64,000 bases of DNA from Marisediminitalea alba. Lineage in GTDB: Bacteria; Pseudomonadota; Gammaproteobacteria; Enterobacterales; Alteromonadaceae. The translations under genes and the position numbers were made by a program. Location of the stretch: contig NZ_PVNP01000193.1 in assembly GCF_002993365.1 (NCBI RefSeq), forward strand, positions 62,001-126,000, in the 5' to 3' direction. The notes under the pieces are model-generated. The model did not search any database. It saw nothing but the letters and a program-made list of their open reading frames with translations, and was not told where the DNA came from. Positions 52,114-61,722 of the stretch are shown in pieces; the stretch's first letter is position 1, and each line of letters starts with the position of its first letter.

Positions 52114-54132
52114 CTACTTATTATCCTGCCAGCTAGTGTACCACTCCTGGAGGGCTTTTTTCTCTAGTGGGCGGGCAAATAAATAACCCTGCAGGCAGTC
52201 GACGCCGAGCAGTCTGAGCAGGCTGGCCTGCTCTTCTGTTTCTACGCCTTCAGCAACGGTTTTACAGCCAAGCGCTTTGGCCATTAATACTGTTGCTTTC
52301 ACGATGGCATCACTGCTGACTGCCATCTGCTGCACAAAAGCCCGGTCTATTTTGAGCAGATCAAAGTCGAGTGACTGGAGTAAATTGAGCGAGGAAAAGC
52401 CGGTACCAAAATCATCGATAGCCACTTTTACTCGCCGTGCTTTAAGTGCACTGATATTGGCGGTAAGTACTGCCATATCGTCGGCAAAGATTGACTCTGT
52501 GACTTCCAGATGCAGGCGTTGTGGTGCGAGCCCTGAACTGGCAAGTGCCCGGTCTACGCAGGCAACAAAATCTTCACTGACCAGTTGTAGTACAGAGACG
52601 TTAACCGAGACGCCGAAGGATTCATCGTCCCATTGGGCGGCATCAATACAAGCCCGGTGTAATACCCAGGCGCCGATGTCGTGGATAGTACCGCTTTTTT
52701 CTGCCAACGGGATAAACTCGTCAGGGCTTACCCAGGTATCATTAAACTGCCAGCGTAATAGTGCCTCAATTGCCCATAAGCGATTTGATGATGCGTCGAT
52801 AATAGGTTGATAGACCACCAGTAGTTGTTTTCTCTCTATGGCCTGGCGTAAGCCTTCACGAAGTTGCTGCTCGTGGTGCATTTTGTCGTACAGTGCTTCT
52901 GTGTAAATACCTACCAGACCCGGCGAAGTGCGTTTGTAGTGGTACATAGTCAGGTCGGCTAACTGCACCAGAGTCGAAGCCGAATCGCCATGTAATGGGT
53001 ACAAGGCAATACCTATGGTGGCGTCAAGGGAGAGCGGACTGTTGGCAATAGGATTCAGTGTGGTCAGGCTGCTTTTGATTGCCAGGGCTATGGCAACGGC
53101 GGTATCACCATCGGCATGGGGCAAAATAATGATAAATTCATCGCCGCCCCAGCGGCCGATACAGTTGGCTTCACAGTACTCGCTCAGCTTGGCGGCGACT
53201 TTGGATAGCACCACGTCGCCAGCCTGGTGTCCCAGACTATCGTTAATTTGTTTAAAGCCGTCGAGATCGATAAATAACACGGCCATGGAGGACTTACCCT
53301 GGGTAGCGCGCTCCAGAATAGCATTGAAATTTTGCATAAAGCCAATGCGGTTCATCAGGTTAGTTAGCGGATCGCGGTTAGAAATATCCTGCAGCTCTTT
53401 GGTGCGCCGGTTTACTTCTGATTCGAGGTTGCTATTGGCATGGTCGAGTTTCTGGTTGGAGTCGAGGAGCGCCTGATTGACCCTTCTGACTTCATTCCGC
53501 TCCTGACGCATTAGCGTAACTAACTCTTCGTTTTCATGCTTGATGGCTATGGCCTGTTTAGTGAAATCATTAGCTTTTACTGCGGCACTGCACATAGCTA
53601 CCCAAAACAGGGTACCGAGCCCGCCCAGTAGGGTAAATTGCTCATCACTGTCGAACAGGGCGCGTACCGATAACGGTAGTAGCAATAAGGTTGTGTAAAG
53701 TAACACCAGCGGTAAATGGGAGGCCAGGGTGGTTGCTGCACCACCAGCCATGGCGGCAACAATAACCATGGTGGTGGACAGTTCGATTAACGACATGCTC
53801 TCGTACAGGCTGACACAGAAAAATGCCCATATCAGCGCAGATAATGAAGAGCCGAGAACAAATCGTATGAGTGGCCAGCGTGGCGGGAAGTTGCTGTTGC
53901 GCAGGCGCAGATACCAGTAGGCACCGTCGAAGGTGCGCAGCAATGACAGAAACATCATGCCCGCCCACAGCGAAAACTTGTATGAGGTTATTTCGGGGTT
54001 GGCAAAGCCGAAGGTAACGGCACTGATAGTCAGGATGGTCATAACCAGCCCGGTAAAAACATTGGCGTATAGCAGTTCGACAACTTCTCTGGTAGTCGTG
54101 CTACTCGCTGATGAAGGCGGTGACTTGATCAT
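52114..54132 (-). CDS. Membrane GGDEF/EAL protein with both motifs intact
   Basis: A 672-residue c-di-GMP enzyme. The N-terminal ~190 residues form about six membrane helices. A coiled-coil linker (about 195-250, [19 protein letters not shown]) follows, then a GGDEF domain with an intact GRWGGDEF (about 328-332) and an EAL domain with EALLRW (about 455), [10 protein letters not shown] and AEGVETEEQ. It could make and degrade c-di-GMP. Unlike the protein at 10.1-12.4 kb, neither active site is degraded. It lies immediately upstream of tdk. Confidence 0.93.
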   Translation of the reverse strand: MIKSPPSSASSTTTREVVELLYANVFTGLVMTILTISAVTFGFANPEITSYKFSLWAGMMFLSLLRTFDGAYWYLRLRNSNFPPRWPLIRFVLGSSLSALIWAFFCVSLYESMSLIELSTTMVIVAAMAGGAATTLASHLPLVLLYTTLLLLPLSVRALFDSDEQFTLLGGLGTLFWVAMCSAAVKANDFTKQAIAIKHENEELVTLMRQERNEVRRVNQALLDSNQKLDHANSNLESEVNRRTKELQDISNRDPLTNLMNRIGFMQNFNAILERATQGKSSMAVLFIDLDGFKQINDSLGHQAGDVVLSKVAAKLSEYCEANCIGRWGGDEFIIILPHADGDTAVAIALAIKSSLTTLNPIANSPLSLDATIGIALYPLHGDSASTLVQLADLTMYHYKRTSPGLVGIYTEALYDKMHHEQQLREGLRQAIERKQLLVVYQPIIDASSNRLWAIEALLRWQFNDTWVSPDEFIPLAEKSGTIHDIGAWVLHRACIDAAQWDDESFGVSVNVSVLQLVSEDFVACVDRALASSGLAPQRLHLEVTESIFADDMAVLTANISALKARRVKVAIDDFGTGFSSLNLLQSLDFDLLKIDRAFVQQMAVSSDAIVKATVLMAKALGCKTVAEGVETEEQASLLRLLGVDCLQGYLFARPLEKKALQEWYTSWQDNK

Positions 54133-54293
54133 ACTGCGTTATATTACTCGGTGTGCGGGCTATTCAGGGCAGCCTCCCCCTGAATGTTCACAGGCGTTCC
54201 CCGCAGTTTACAAATGCCGTTTGGTTAATAGTGTTGAGTTTAAGCGCTAGTAATGCAAGCTTATTTGAGAGATATACGGCAAATTGTGGTGAT

Positions 54294-54326
54294 TAAAACA
54301 ACAAAACCGGGCTCAGGGCCCGGCTT
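54294..54326 (-). terminator. Terminator of fadE copy 2
   Basis: On the minus strand CCGGGC-CCTGA-GCCCGG is flanked by AAG and TTTTGTTGTTTT. Confidence 0.82.
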
Positions 54327-54348
54327 TGAATTAGATAGACGACGTTAC

Positions 54349-56589
54349 TCAGGCAGCGTCTTTGGTCTCCTGACTGGGCGCTTCAGCTGAAATCAGCTCC
54401 AGGTCAAAGGTAAACTCATCGACACGAACTGCCAGTTTACGTTTCTCGTTATAGTCGTGCAGATCGCGGGCTTCTTCAGCCGTCACCACACCGCGCTCCT
54501 GGAGTTTGTTAAGCGCATTCTCAAACGAGAGGAATGGCACCACAGGCTCTTTGCGCAGCGCTTTTTGCACTTTGCTTAATAATGGCAGTACCTTGTGTTT
54601 GGCTTTGAAGGCCTGCTCATTGATGTCGTTACCGTCGCCTGCAACTGGCTGTACCAGGTGCGTTAACTGCGCTTTCACGCTGTTGTCCTGCAGGGCTGCC
54701 ATGGACAACTCGCGGATCAGATCATCGCTGATAGTGCTGACACTGCCGCTGTATGTTGCGGTAAGTAACCGCATCAGACCGCGGGTCGGCGTGTTCGGGA
54801 AGTTACGCACAAAGTTCACCAGTGCCTGTTCGGCCTGCTGTAGTGACCACTGCATCGCATAATCGAAATATGGCTTAGCCTGTTGACGATCTTCAATGCG
54901 CTGCTCGTAAAAACGAATCGCTGCCATGGCACCATACAGGTAGCTCATGATGTCACCTAAGCGAGCAGACAGTAGCTCGGCTTTTTTCAGATCGCCGCCC
55001 AGTACTGCCAGCGACAAATCGGCCATTGGCGCCAGCTTGGCAGATAACGCATTCAGACGTTTTTCATATCCACGCACTTCCGGCAGGCTGGACTGCGCAC
55101 CACGTAAGAATGGCAGGTAGCTGCTGAACAAGCTGCGGAAAGCATTTTTCACGCTAAAGCCCACGGTTTTACGCAGCACTTTGTTAAACTGCGCGTCAGC
55201 CGACTTTTCTTCGCTGTAGATCAGGTCAACCATCTCTTTTAAGTGCGGGTGACAACGCATTGCCCCCTGGCCAAAGATCATCAGGTTACGGGTCAGGATA
55301 TTAGCGCCCTCTACCGTAATGGCGATAGGTAATGCTGAGTAGCCGGCTGCCAGCGTGTTTTGCGGACCGCGCTGGATTGCTTTACCTGCTTGCACGTCCA
55401 TCGCTGCGTTCATCACCTGGCGACCAATTTCGGTCATGTGATATTTGGCGATAGCGGTAACCACTGATGGCTTGAGACCTTCCCCCAGACCTTCGGTTGT
55501 GAGTACACGCATGGATTCACACAGGAAGGTTTTACCGGCAATTTCTGCCAGCTTTTCCTGAATACCTTCAAAACGCCCGATAGGCAGGCCGAATTGTTCA
55601 CGAACAAACGCATACTCGGCAGTAGACTTTAACGCGCTTTGAGCTGTAGCGGTGCCCATTGCCGGCAGTGAAATACCGCGACCCGCACCTAAGCAGCTCA
55701 CCAGCATTTGCCAGCCACGGCCGATATTCTTCTGACCACCAATGATAAAGTCCATTGGGATGAATACGTCCTGACCACGGGTAGTACCGTTGTAGAATCT
55801 GACGCCCATGGGATCGTGACGGTTGCCTAGCTCAACGCCTGGGTGTGACTTAGGTAGCAGCGCACAGGTAATACCCAGTTCCAGTTTGTCGCCCAGTAAC
55901 TGATCCGGATCGAATACTTTAAAGGCCAGACCCAGTACAGTAGCAATAGGTGCCAGCGTGATATAACGCTTATCCCAGCTTACGCGCAGACCAATCACTT
56001 CTTCGCCGTTAAACTGGCCTTTGGTAACAATTGCTGCATCCGGGATGCCGCCGGCATCTGAACCTGCTTCAGGGCTGGTTAGGGCAAAGCACGGAATGTC
56101 TTTACCTACGGCCAGGCGTGGCAGCCAGTAATCCTGCTGCTCTTTAGTACCGTAGTGCATCAGCAGCTCGCCCGGGCCCAATGAATTAGGCACCATAACA
56201 GTTACTGCCAGTGCGCCACTTTTGGCTGCAATGGTTGATACGATGGTCGAGTTGGCATAAGGGCTAAACTCCAGACCCCCAAATTTCTTGGGAATGATCA
56301 TCGAGAAAAAACGATTCTCGCCCAAGAAATCAAGAATATGTTGTGGGATATGTTTTGAATTACCTAATTCAAAATCATCCACCATGCCTAACAGTTCTTT
56401 CACCGGTCCGTCCATGAACGCTTGCTCATCGGCACTCAGCTTGGCTTGAGGAACTGCTCGCAACGCCTCCATGTCAGGGGCTCCACGGTAAATGGAAGAC
56501 TCTAACCAAATATCACCCGCATCCAGGGCTTCTTGTTCTGTAATTGAAATTGGAGGTAAAACTTTCTTCAAACTTGTTCTGATACTCAT
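54349..56589 (-). CDS. fadE: Acyl-CoA dehydrogenase FadE (copy 2)
   Basis: A 746-residue acyl-CoA dehydrogenase closely related to the FadE at 12.4-14.8 kb (shared CFALTSPEAGSDAGG, TRNLMIFGQGA, DUF1974-type C-terminus) but without the N-terminal hydrophobic segment, so probably cytosolic. It catalyses the first oxidation of beta-oxidation. A half-conserved FadR-type box (56598-56614) lies upstream instead of PsrA-like boxes, which suggests the two copies respond to different signals. Monocistronic. Confidence 0.94.
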   Translation of the reverse strand: MSIRTSLKKVLPPISITEQEALDAGDIWLESSIYRGAPDMEALRAVPQAKLSADEQAFMDGPVKELLGMVDDFELGNSKHIPQHILDFLGENRFFSMIIPKKFGGLEFSPYANSTIVSTIAAKSGALAVTVMVPNSLGPGELLMHYGTKEQQDYWLPRLAVGKDIPCFALTSPEAGSDAGGIPDAAIVTKGQFNGEEVIGLRVSWDKRYITLAPIATVLGLAFKVFDPDQLLGDKLELGITCALLPKSHPGVELGNRHDPMGVRFYNGTTRGQDVFIPMDFIIGGQKNIGRGWQMLVSCLGAGRGISLPAMGTATAQSALKSTAEYAFVREQFGLPIGRFEGIQEKLAEIAGKTFLCESMRVLTTEGLGEGLKPSVVTAIAKYHMTEIGRQVMNAAMDVQAGKAIQRGPQNTLAAGYSALPIAITVEGANILTRNLMIFGQGAMRCHPHLKEMVDLIYSEEKSADAQFNKVLRKTVGFSVKNAFRSLFSSYLPFLRGAQSSLPEVRGYEKRLNALSAKLAPMADLSLAVLGGDLKKAELLSARLGDIMSYLYGAMAAIRFYEQRIEDRQQAKPYFDYAMQWSLQQAEQALVNFVRNFPNTPTRGLMRLLTATYSGSVSTISDDLIRELSMAALQDNSVKAQLTHLVQPVAGDGNDINEQAFKAKHKVLPLLSKVQKALRKEPVVPFLSFENALNKLQERGVVTAEEARDLHDYNEKRKLAVRVDEFTFDLELISAEAPSQETKDAA

Positions 56590-56597
56590 AACTCATC

Positions 56598-56614
56598 CGC
56601 TCATCTGACCAGTT
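56598..56614 (-). promoter_or_regulatory. FadR-like box upstream of fadE copy 2
   Basis: GCTCATC-T-GACCAGTT matches the E. coli FadR site AACTGGTC-N-GACNNGTT well in the right half and partly in the left. It lies just upstream of the start codon. The assignment is tentative. Confidence 0.4.
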
Positions 56615-56900
56615 GGTTTTGCAAATGATACAGAAAAAAAATTCAATTGCAAACATATTGTTAACCTCATGTATTTTATGGTTTATTTTTGTGATTTCGA
56701 TGTGTGGAGAAACATATAAGGTGAAAAAAAGGTCTCTTAGTGGGAGTTACTATTGATGGTTTTATGTTCAGTTTAGTGGCTGGTGCTTACCGTTAAGGCG
56801 ACTATAGTTAGGTAACAGAACCAGTAATCATGCTGTGTAGAGCGACGAGTAGTGGGTTGCCATCGCTTTAAACGTGTAGGCTTACTGTAATTTGTTTTCG

Positions 56901-56915
56901 ATACCAGTATAGTAT
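56901..56915. promoter_or_regulatory. Third ATAC-N7-GTAT palindrome
   Basis: ATAC-CAGTATA-GTAT is extended by one more matching base on each side (GATAC/GTATC). It lies 37 bp upstream of the LolA-like gene. Unlike copies A and B it has no second GTATT element 18 bp downstream. About one chance match to this pattern is expected in 64 kb. Confidence 0.4.
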
Positions 56916-56952
56916 CTGCCAATAACTCTTTAGAAGCATAAAGGATTTCAAT

Positions 56953-57750
56953 ATGTTGGAACGTAAGCTTGTATTTGGTTCATTACTAGTCGGGTTATCT
57001 TTACCACTACTGTGGCCTGCGGCGGTAAGTGCCGATGAAGCAGAGGGATTGCGCATTGCAACTGAGAGAAAGTCGCGTAATTCAGGGTGGGAAGACACCG
57101 TGGCATCAACCACTATGGTATTGCGTGATGCCCGGGGTAAAGAAAGTGAGCGTGAATTACGGGTTTATACCCTCGAAAGAGTAGAGGAGGGCGATAAGTC
57201 ACTGACCGTATTTGAATCGCCAGCCGATGTAAAAGGGGCCGCGTTTTTAAGTTTTTCAAATACACTGACGCCGGATGATCAATGGATGTATTTACCCAAG
57301 GTTAAGCGGGTCAAACGCATTGCCACCCAGAATAAGTCCGGCCCGTTTATGAGCAGTGAATTTGCTTACGAAGACATGACGTCTTTTGAACTGGAGAAGT
57401 TTAAATTTGACTACACCGGGGATGATGAGTTTGATGATCAGGACGTTTTTGTTGTGGAACAAACACCTGTGGATAAATACTCCGGTTACTCGAAACAAAT
57501 TGCCTATATTGATAAAGAGCATTACCGCTTGTTAAAGATGGACTTCTATGACAAAAAAGGCGACTTGCTCAAAACCCTTATCCTGGATGACTACGAATTG
57601 TATCTCGATGCTTACTGGCGACCGCATACGTCAGAGATGTTTAATGAACAAACCGGTAAAAGTACTGCCATGTACATTAACGATATTGAATTTAAAACCG
57701 GTCTGAAAGACAGCGATCTCGACAAAGACAGTCTGAAACGAGCCAGATAA
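56953..57750 (+). CDS. LolA-like outer membrane lipoprotein-sorting-type protein
   Basis: A 265-residue exported protein with a signal peptide (about 1-27, VSA-DE) and the LolA-like beta-sheet pattern of the 'outer membrane lipoprotein-sorting protein' family (TLTPDDQWMYLPKVKRVKRI, then FAYEDMTSFE). These proteins are distinct from the true LolA chaperone and usually accompany RND/MMPL exporters. Here the next gene, 1 bp away, is an outer-membrane barrel and no RND gene is present. The role is probably periplasmic carriage of a hydrophobic ligand; that is inference. Confidence 0.87.
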   Translation: MLERKLVFGSLLVGLSLPLLWPAAVSADEAEGLRIATERKSRNSGWEDTVASTTMVLRDARGKESERELRVYTLERVEEGDKSLTVFESPADVKGAAFLSFSNTLTPDDQWMYLPKVKRVKRIATQNKSGPFMSSEFAYEDMTSFELEKFKFDYTGDDEFDDQDVFVVEQTPVDKYSGYSKQIAYIDKEHYRLLKMDFYDKKGDLLKTLILDDYELYLDAYWRPHTSEMFNEQTGKSTAMYINDIEFKTGLKDSDLDKDSLKRAR

Positions 57751-57751
57751 T

Positions 57752-58960
57752 ATGAAACTAACCAATGCTATGGGGCTGTTACTGGCCTCCGGACTGCTGT
57801 CGCAAAGCTATTCTGTTAACGCTGAAGTAGAATATTCCGGCGTGTTCACCGTTGAACAGCGCTTTTTTCTGCAGGACGCCGCTTTTCCTGAACAAGCCCG
57901 TGCACAAACCTCGTTAACGGTTACACCAGAGGTGTTTTACGACTGGAATGATGGTTATGACAGGATAACCTTCAAACCTTTCATGCGAATCGATCAGTAC
58001 GACGATGAACGTACTCATGCCGACATCCGCGAGCTTATGTGGTTGCACGCGGCTGACTCCTACGAATTTAAAGCTGGTATTGGTAAAGTTTTCTGGGGCC
58101 AGACCGAGTCGCTGCATTTAGTTGACGTAATTAACCAAACCGATGCTGTTGAGCGGGTGGACGGTGAGGAGAAACTCGGCCAGCCTATGGTCAGTGCTTC
58201 TTATCTGATGGAAAGCGGCGCGATAAGCGTATTTGTAATGCCTTATTTCCGCGAGCGTACCTTTGCTGGTGAGGAAGGACGTTTGCGTCCGCTGGCGCCG
58301 ATCAACAATGACAATGCCGTTTATGAGTCGGAAGACGAGCAGCAGAATATTGATTACGCCATTCGCTGGCAGCAGACTCTGGGCGACTGGGAAGTCGGCC
58401 TTTCGTATTTTGATGGGACTAACCGTGAGCCGTTATTGTTGGTTGATGGCGCCATCGAAACTAACGATTTACTGCTACGACCCTATTATCAGCAAATGCA
58501 GCAAGTGGGCGCAGATTTACTGTGGGTCAATGGGGCCATGTTGTACAAACTTGAAGCTATTCACCGGAAAACCGACTTGCAGTCTTTTTATGCTGCAGTG
58601 GGTGGATTTGAATACACCACGGTGGGGATTTTCGATTCTGTGTATGACATTGGCTGGTTAATGGAGTACCAGTACGATGAACGTGATAACAGCTTTTTTG
58701 CACCGGCCCAAAACGATTTAATGGTGGGCTTACGCTGGGTTTGGAATGATCCTGACGGTACCCAGGTGCTGTTCGGTTATGTGCAGGATCTCGATGATAC
58801 CAACACTTACAGCGGTTTTGTTGAAGCGTCCAGCCGTATGACGGATAACTGGAAATTTACCATCAATGGCTATTTTTTCTCTGCTGATTCACCCACCGAT
58901 CCGTACTATTTTGTGCGCCGCGACGATCACATAGAAATAAACGTTGAGTTTTTCTTTTAA
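57752..58960 (+). CDS. Outer-membrane beta-barrel protein
   Basis: A 402-residue exported protein with a signal peptide (about 1-24, VNA-E), repeated amphipathic strands (YEFKAGIGKVFWGQTES, IDYAIRWQQTLGDWEVGLSYF) and a C-terminal phenylalanine run (VEFFF), typical of porins. It is linked to the LolA-like gene by a 1-bp gap. The pair mirrors the DUF1302/DUF1329 pair at 16-19 kb in kind but not in close sequence. Substrate unknown. Confidence 0.83.
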   Translation: MKLTNAMGLLLASGLLSQSYSVNAEVEYSGVFTVEQRFFLQDAAFPEQARAQTSLTVTPEVFYDWNDGYDRITFKPFMRIDQYDDERTHADIRELMWLHAADSYEFKAGIGKVFWGQTESLHLVDVINQTDAVERVDGEEKLGQPMVSASYLMESGAISVFVMPYFRERTFAGEEGRLRPLAPINNDNAVYESEDEQQNIDYAIRWQQTLGDWEVGLSYFDGTNREPLLLVDGAIETNDLLLRPYYQQMQQVGADLLWVNGAMLYKLEAIHRKTDLQSFYAAVGGFEYTTVGIFDSVYDIGWLMEYQYDERDNSFFAPAQNDLMVGLRWVWNDPDGTQVLFGYVQDLDDTNTYSGFVEASSRMTDNWKFTINGYFFSADSPTDPYYFVRRDDHIEINVEFFF

Positions 58961-58981
58961 ATGATAGCAGGGAGAAGATTT

Positions 58982-59560
58982 ATGAAGTTGAAATCACTTT
59001 TAGGGGGATTGCTGGTACTGGTTAGTGCGCAGTCGGCCCACGCTATCGAACGAATGTACGGAGTAATTGGCGCCGGATACTCTGATTTGGAATACCGACA
59101 GGCGCAGGATGAAGCTTTCAGCTATAAGCTTGTGTTAGGTCACCAGTTCCACCGGCAGTGGTATGTGGAAGGCGGCTATTATCAATTGGCCGATGTGGAT
59201 GCTCAAGCCGATGGTTCTGATTTCGGCTTGCAGTCTGACGCTCTTTACCTTGGCGTGTTAGGAAAGGCATCACATCCGGTTGGTGAGTTGTTTTACCGGC
59301 TTGGCGTTGCTAACGTCAGCGTGCAGAGCGCAGAACTCAGTGGAAGTGGCAATTGTGAAGTGGGTGCAGCGGTGGCTACGGCTGGTACGCAAACCATTTG
59401 TGCTTATGACGAAAGCGTTGCTGCAGGAATCATTGGTTTAGGCTTCGATTACTATGTGGCCACCAAAACGTTTATCCGTCTGGAAGCTGAATATTTACGC
59501 GGAAAGGATGGTTTTGATACCAGTTTTATTTCGCTGGGTGTGCGTTATAACTTTAATTAG
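58982..59560 (+). CDS. Small outer-membrane barrel protein (OmpA/opacity-like)
   Basis: A 192-residue exported protein; signal peptide about 1-21 (AHA-IE). Eight or so strands are suggested (MYGVIGAGYSDLEYR, FSYKLVLGHQF, QWYVEGGYYQL, FIRLEAEYLRG, FISLGVRYNFN), the plan of small OmpA-type barrels. The start at 58982 is chosen for AGGGAG upstream and the signal peptide. It follows the porin gene by 21 bp, so it is the third gene of that operon. Confidence 0.82.
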   Translation: MKLKSLLGGLLVLVSAQSAHAIERMYGVIGAGYSDLEYRQAQDEAFSYKLVLGHQFHRQWYVEGGYYQLADVDAQADGSDFGLQSDALYLGVLGKASHPVGELFYRLGVANVSVQSAELSGSGNCEVGAAVATAGTQTICAYDESVAAGIIGLGFDYYVATKTFIRLEAEYLRGKDGFDTSFISLGVRYNFN

Positions 59561-59603
59561 TGTCTGTTGCCGGACTTTAACCAGAACTAAACTCTTGTAA
59601 TCT

Positions 59604-59645
59604 AAAAGGCATCTTCAGTGGTATAAAAACCCGGAGGTGCCTTTT
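59604..59645 (+). promoter_or_regulatory. Hairpin that buries the ribosome site of the next gene
   Basis: The arm at 59604-59616 (AAAAGGCATCTTC) pairs over all 13 positions, including three G-U pairs, with 59633-59645 (GGAGGTGCCTTTT). The 3' arm contains the GGAGG Shine-Dalgarno of the gene starting at 59648 and ends in a T-run. It can serve as terminator for the upstream operon and as a translation lock for the downstream gene. Confidence 0.6.
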
Positions 59646-59647
59646 TT

Positions 59648-59905
59648 ATGAAAAACGAAATAGATTCAAAATTTGTCCTGCGGGTGTTTGATAAAATCCG
59701 TCAGGAAGGCGAAGAACAGGAAGGGAAATACCGGCTCGAAGGGGTAGTAGCTTATACCGACTTTGACGGTTATACGCTTTACATCAATGACGCCAAAGTG
59801 GCCATGCAATTTGGTTTCCACAACCAGTATCACTTTGATTATCAAAAATCAGACGATTTTGATGCCTTCGAAAAGAAGCTTCGTTATATCGATAAATCAT
59901 ATTAA
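59648..59905 (+). CDS. Small conserved-type protein (DUF3081-like)
   Basis: An 85-residue acidic cytosolic protein (ENKF/DSKFVLRVFDKIRQ at the start, FDAFEKKLRYID at the end) that resembles the DUF3081 family of marine gammaproteobacteria; that match is from memory and moderate. No function is known. Its strong Shine-Dalgarno GGAGG lies inside a hairpin. Confidence 0.7.
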   Translation: MKNEIDSKFVLRVFDKIRQEGEEQEGKYRLEGVVAYTDFDGYTLYINDAKVAMQFGFHNQYHFDYQKSDDFDAFEKKLRYIDKSY

Positions 59906-60046
59906 GTCAGGTGCTGCAAGCTTCATTGTGCGTAATGCATGCACGGTAAGTATTCAAAAAGACTGACTTAAGCTACAATGCCGTCAAATTTTGGCGGCAG
60001 AGGCACCTGCTCTGTTCGCTCGTTAAAGTGACAGAGGACCATCATC

Positions 60047-60976
60047 TTGGCTGTAGCAATTAAGCCGCCTAAATTTTCATTGGCGTTTCTCGGACCCCGC
60101 TACTGGTTAGTCTGGCTTGGCGTTATCCTGCTTTATGTTGTTACCTGGTTGCCTTTCCCGGCAATTCGCGGATTAGGCCGTGGTACAGGCTGGTTGTTGG
60201 GTAAACTAGCAAAGTCTCGGGTAAACGTTGCCCGGCGTAATATCCAGCTTTGCTATCCGCAGATGTCCGCAAAGGCGCAGGATAAGCTGGTAATACACAA
60301 TCTTCGGCGAGCAGGAATGGCTGTGTATGAAACGGCCATGGGTTGGTGGTGGCCTGATTGGCGGGTCAGAAAACACGGAACAGTTGAAGGCTTTGAACAT
60401 GTTGAAGCTATTCTGGCGGCTAACAAAGGCGTGTTTGGCATGGCGCTGCACAACATGAACCTTGAATTTGCCTGCCGGATTTTAGGTTTAAAATATCCGA
60501 GCATCGCTTTTTACCGAAAACACAATAACCCGCTGATGGACTATTTGCAGTATCACGGCCGGGCCCGCTCGAATAAATATATGATCCACAAGCGTAATGC
60601 CCGGGCGTTGATTGCAGCCTTGGATGAAGGTGAATTGTGCCTTTATTTACCGGATCAGGATTATGGTCGTAATCAAAGTATTTTCGTGCCCTTTGCCGGT
60701 GTAGAGGAAACGGCAACGACCACGGCTACGATGATGTTTATCAGACGAACAAACAGTGAGCCGCTGATTGTGACATCCCAGTATGCTGAGAAAGGCTACA
60801 AAGTGAAGTTTTATCCACCCATGCCACAGTTAAAAGAACTTGAGGATGTGCCGGCCCTGACTTTACTTAATCAAAACATTGCCGATATTATAAATGAGCA
60901 ACCTGAAAGTTACCTGTGGATGCACAAGCGGTTTAAAACCCGTCCGGATCCGCAGGCGCCGTCTTTATACAAGTAG
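60047..60976 (+). CDS. lpxL: Lipid A lauroyl acyltransferase LpxL-type
   Basis: A 309-residue inner-membrane acyltransferase that adds a secondary acyl chain to Kdo2-lipid IVA in lipid A synthesis. It has an N-terminal membrane helix (about 20-38) after PKFSLAFLGPRYWLVWLG, the catalytic HX4E motif in HNMNLE, and ends MHKRFKTRP, all as in LpxL/HtrB. The start is a TTG at 60047 with AGAGGA upstream; no ATG in frame is nearer. LpxP or LpxM are alternatives, but the opening favours LpxL. Confidence 0.92.
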   Translation: MAVAIKPPKFSLAFLGPRYWLVWLGVILLYVVTWLPFPAIRGLGRGTGWLLGKLAKSRVNVARRNIQLCYPQMSAKAQDKLVIHNLRRAGMAVYETAMGWWWPDWRVRKHGTVEGFEHVEAILAANKGVFGMALHNMNLEFACRILGLKYPSIAFYRKHNNPLMDYLQYHGRARSNKYMIHKRNARALIAALDEGELCLYLPDQDYGRNQSIFVPFAGVEETATTTATMMFIRRTNSEPLIVTSQYAEKGYKVKFYPPMPQLKELEDVPALTLLNQNIADIINEQPESYLWMHKRFKTRPDPQAPSLYK

Positions 60977-61084
60977 GGTTGATTCATAACCGAGCAAAGT
61001 GGTCATGAAAAGAAGTGGTACACATAACGAGATAGCTGTAAATCAGCGGCAGCTGGTTTTATCGACGAGAAGCAGAGAGCCTGA

Positions 61085-61699
61085 ATGAACAAAAAGCCTA
61101 CCTCTACCCTTTTTTGGGCCAAACACCTTGGCCTGGCCCTGGCGGTGATTATTGTGGCGGGTATTGTTATTCACCTGCAAATGAATATGACATCAGCGCC
61201 AACACCCGTAGATGCGCCGGAAGAGCGTTCCGTAGCCAAAGGCTTATCAGACTTTTACCGCGAATTCAGAATGACGGCCAATGAGCCGGAGCGTTCTGAA
61301 GGGGCTGATATGGTGCTGGATCTAACGCCGTCAGAACAAAGCCTGGATGACCGTCTGCAGTCTATGTCCAGTGCGCTGAAGCCAGTGGATAGCCGCTGGG
61401 AAGGCGAGTACAAATACCGGACCTTCCGGGCTGGTAATACGCTTCGAGAAGCAATCTCATCCTATGCCGAGCAGGAGGGGATGCAGGTCATATGGGATCT
61501 GAATCAGGACTTTGTGATCAAACACCAGTTCCAGATGGATAACACGGTTGCCGGTTCACTGGCAAAAATTGCCAGTGCAATTGACAGTAATTTTGAAGGC
61601 AAGGTGGCAACCTTCGTTTGCCCCAAACAACGATCTCTGGTGGTCACTGAAAAAGTGACCGAATACCTCAACACACAGTGCAGCCGGGTGGGCAGCTAA
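61085..61699 (+). CDS. TcpQ-domain membrane-anchored protein
   Basis: A 204-residue protein with one N-terminal membrane helix (about 13-32), a low-complexity linker and a C-terminal ~90-residue domain of the TcpQ/PilL-C type (YRTFRAGNTLREAISSYAEQEGMQVIWDL-like pattern, here seen from about residue 120). The domain is found in type IV pilus and secretion proteins and binds in the periplasm. No pilus genes are adjacent. The C-terminus has two cysteines (VCPK, TQCS) that may form a disulfide. Confidence 0.78.
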   Translation: MNKKPTSTLFWAKHLGLALAVIIVAGIVIHLQMNMTSAPTPVDAPEERSVAKGLSDFYREFRMTANEPERSEGADMVLDLTPSEQSLDDRLQSMSSALKPVDSRWEGEYKYRTFRAGNTLREAISSYAEQEGMQVIWDLNQDFVIKHQFQMDNTVAGSLAKIASAIDSNFEGKVATFVCPKQRSLVVTEKVTEYLNTQCSRVGS

Positions 61700-61722
61700 T
61701 ACCAATCGGCATAAAGCCGCCC

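Larger units (their letters stand above)
56590..56952. other. Gap between fadE copy 2 and the LolA-like operon
   Basis: This 363-bp gap holds two divergent promoters, the FadR-like box next to fadE, and GATAC-N7-GTATC (56900-56916) about 40 bp before the LolA-like gene. No coding sequence seen. Confidence 0.55.
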
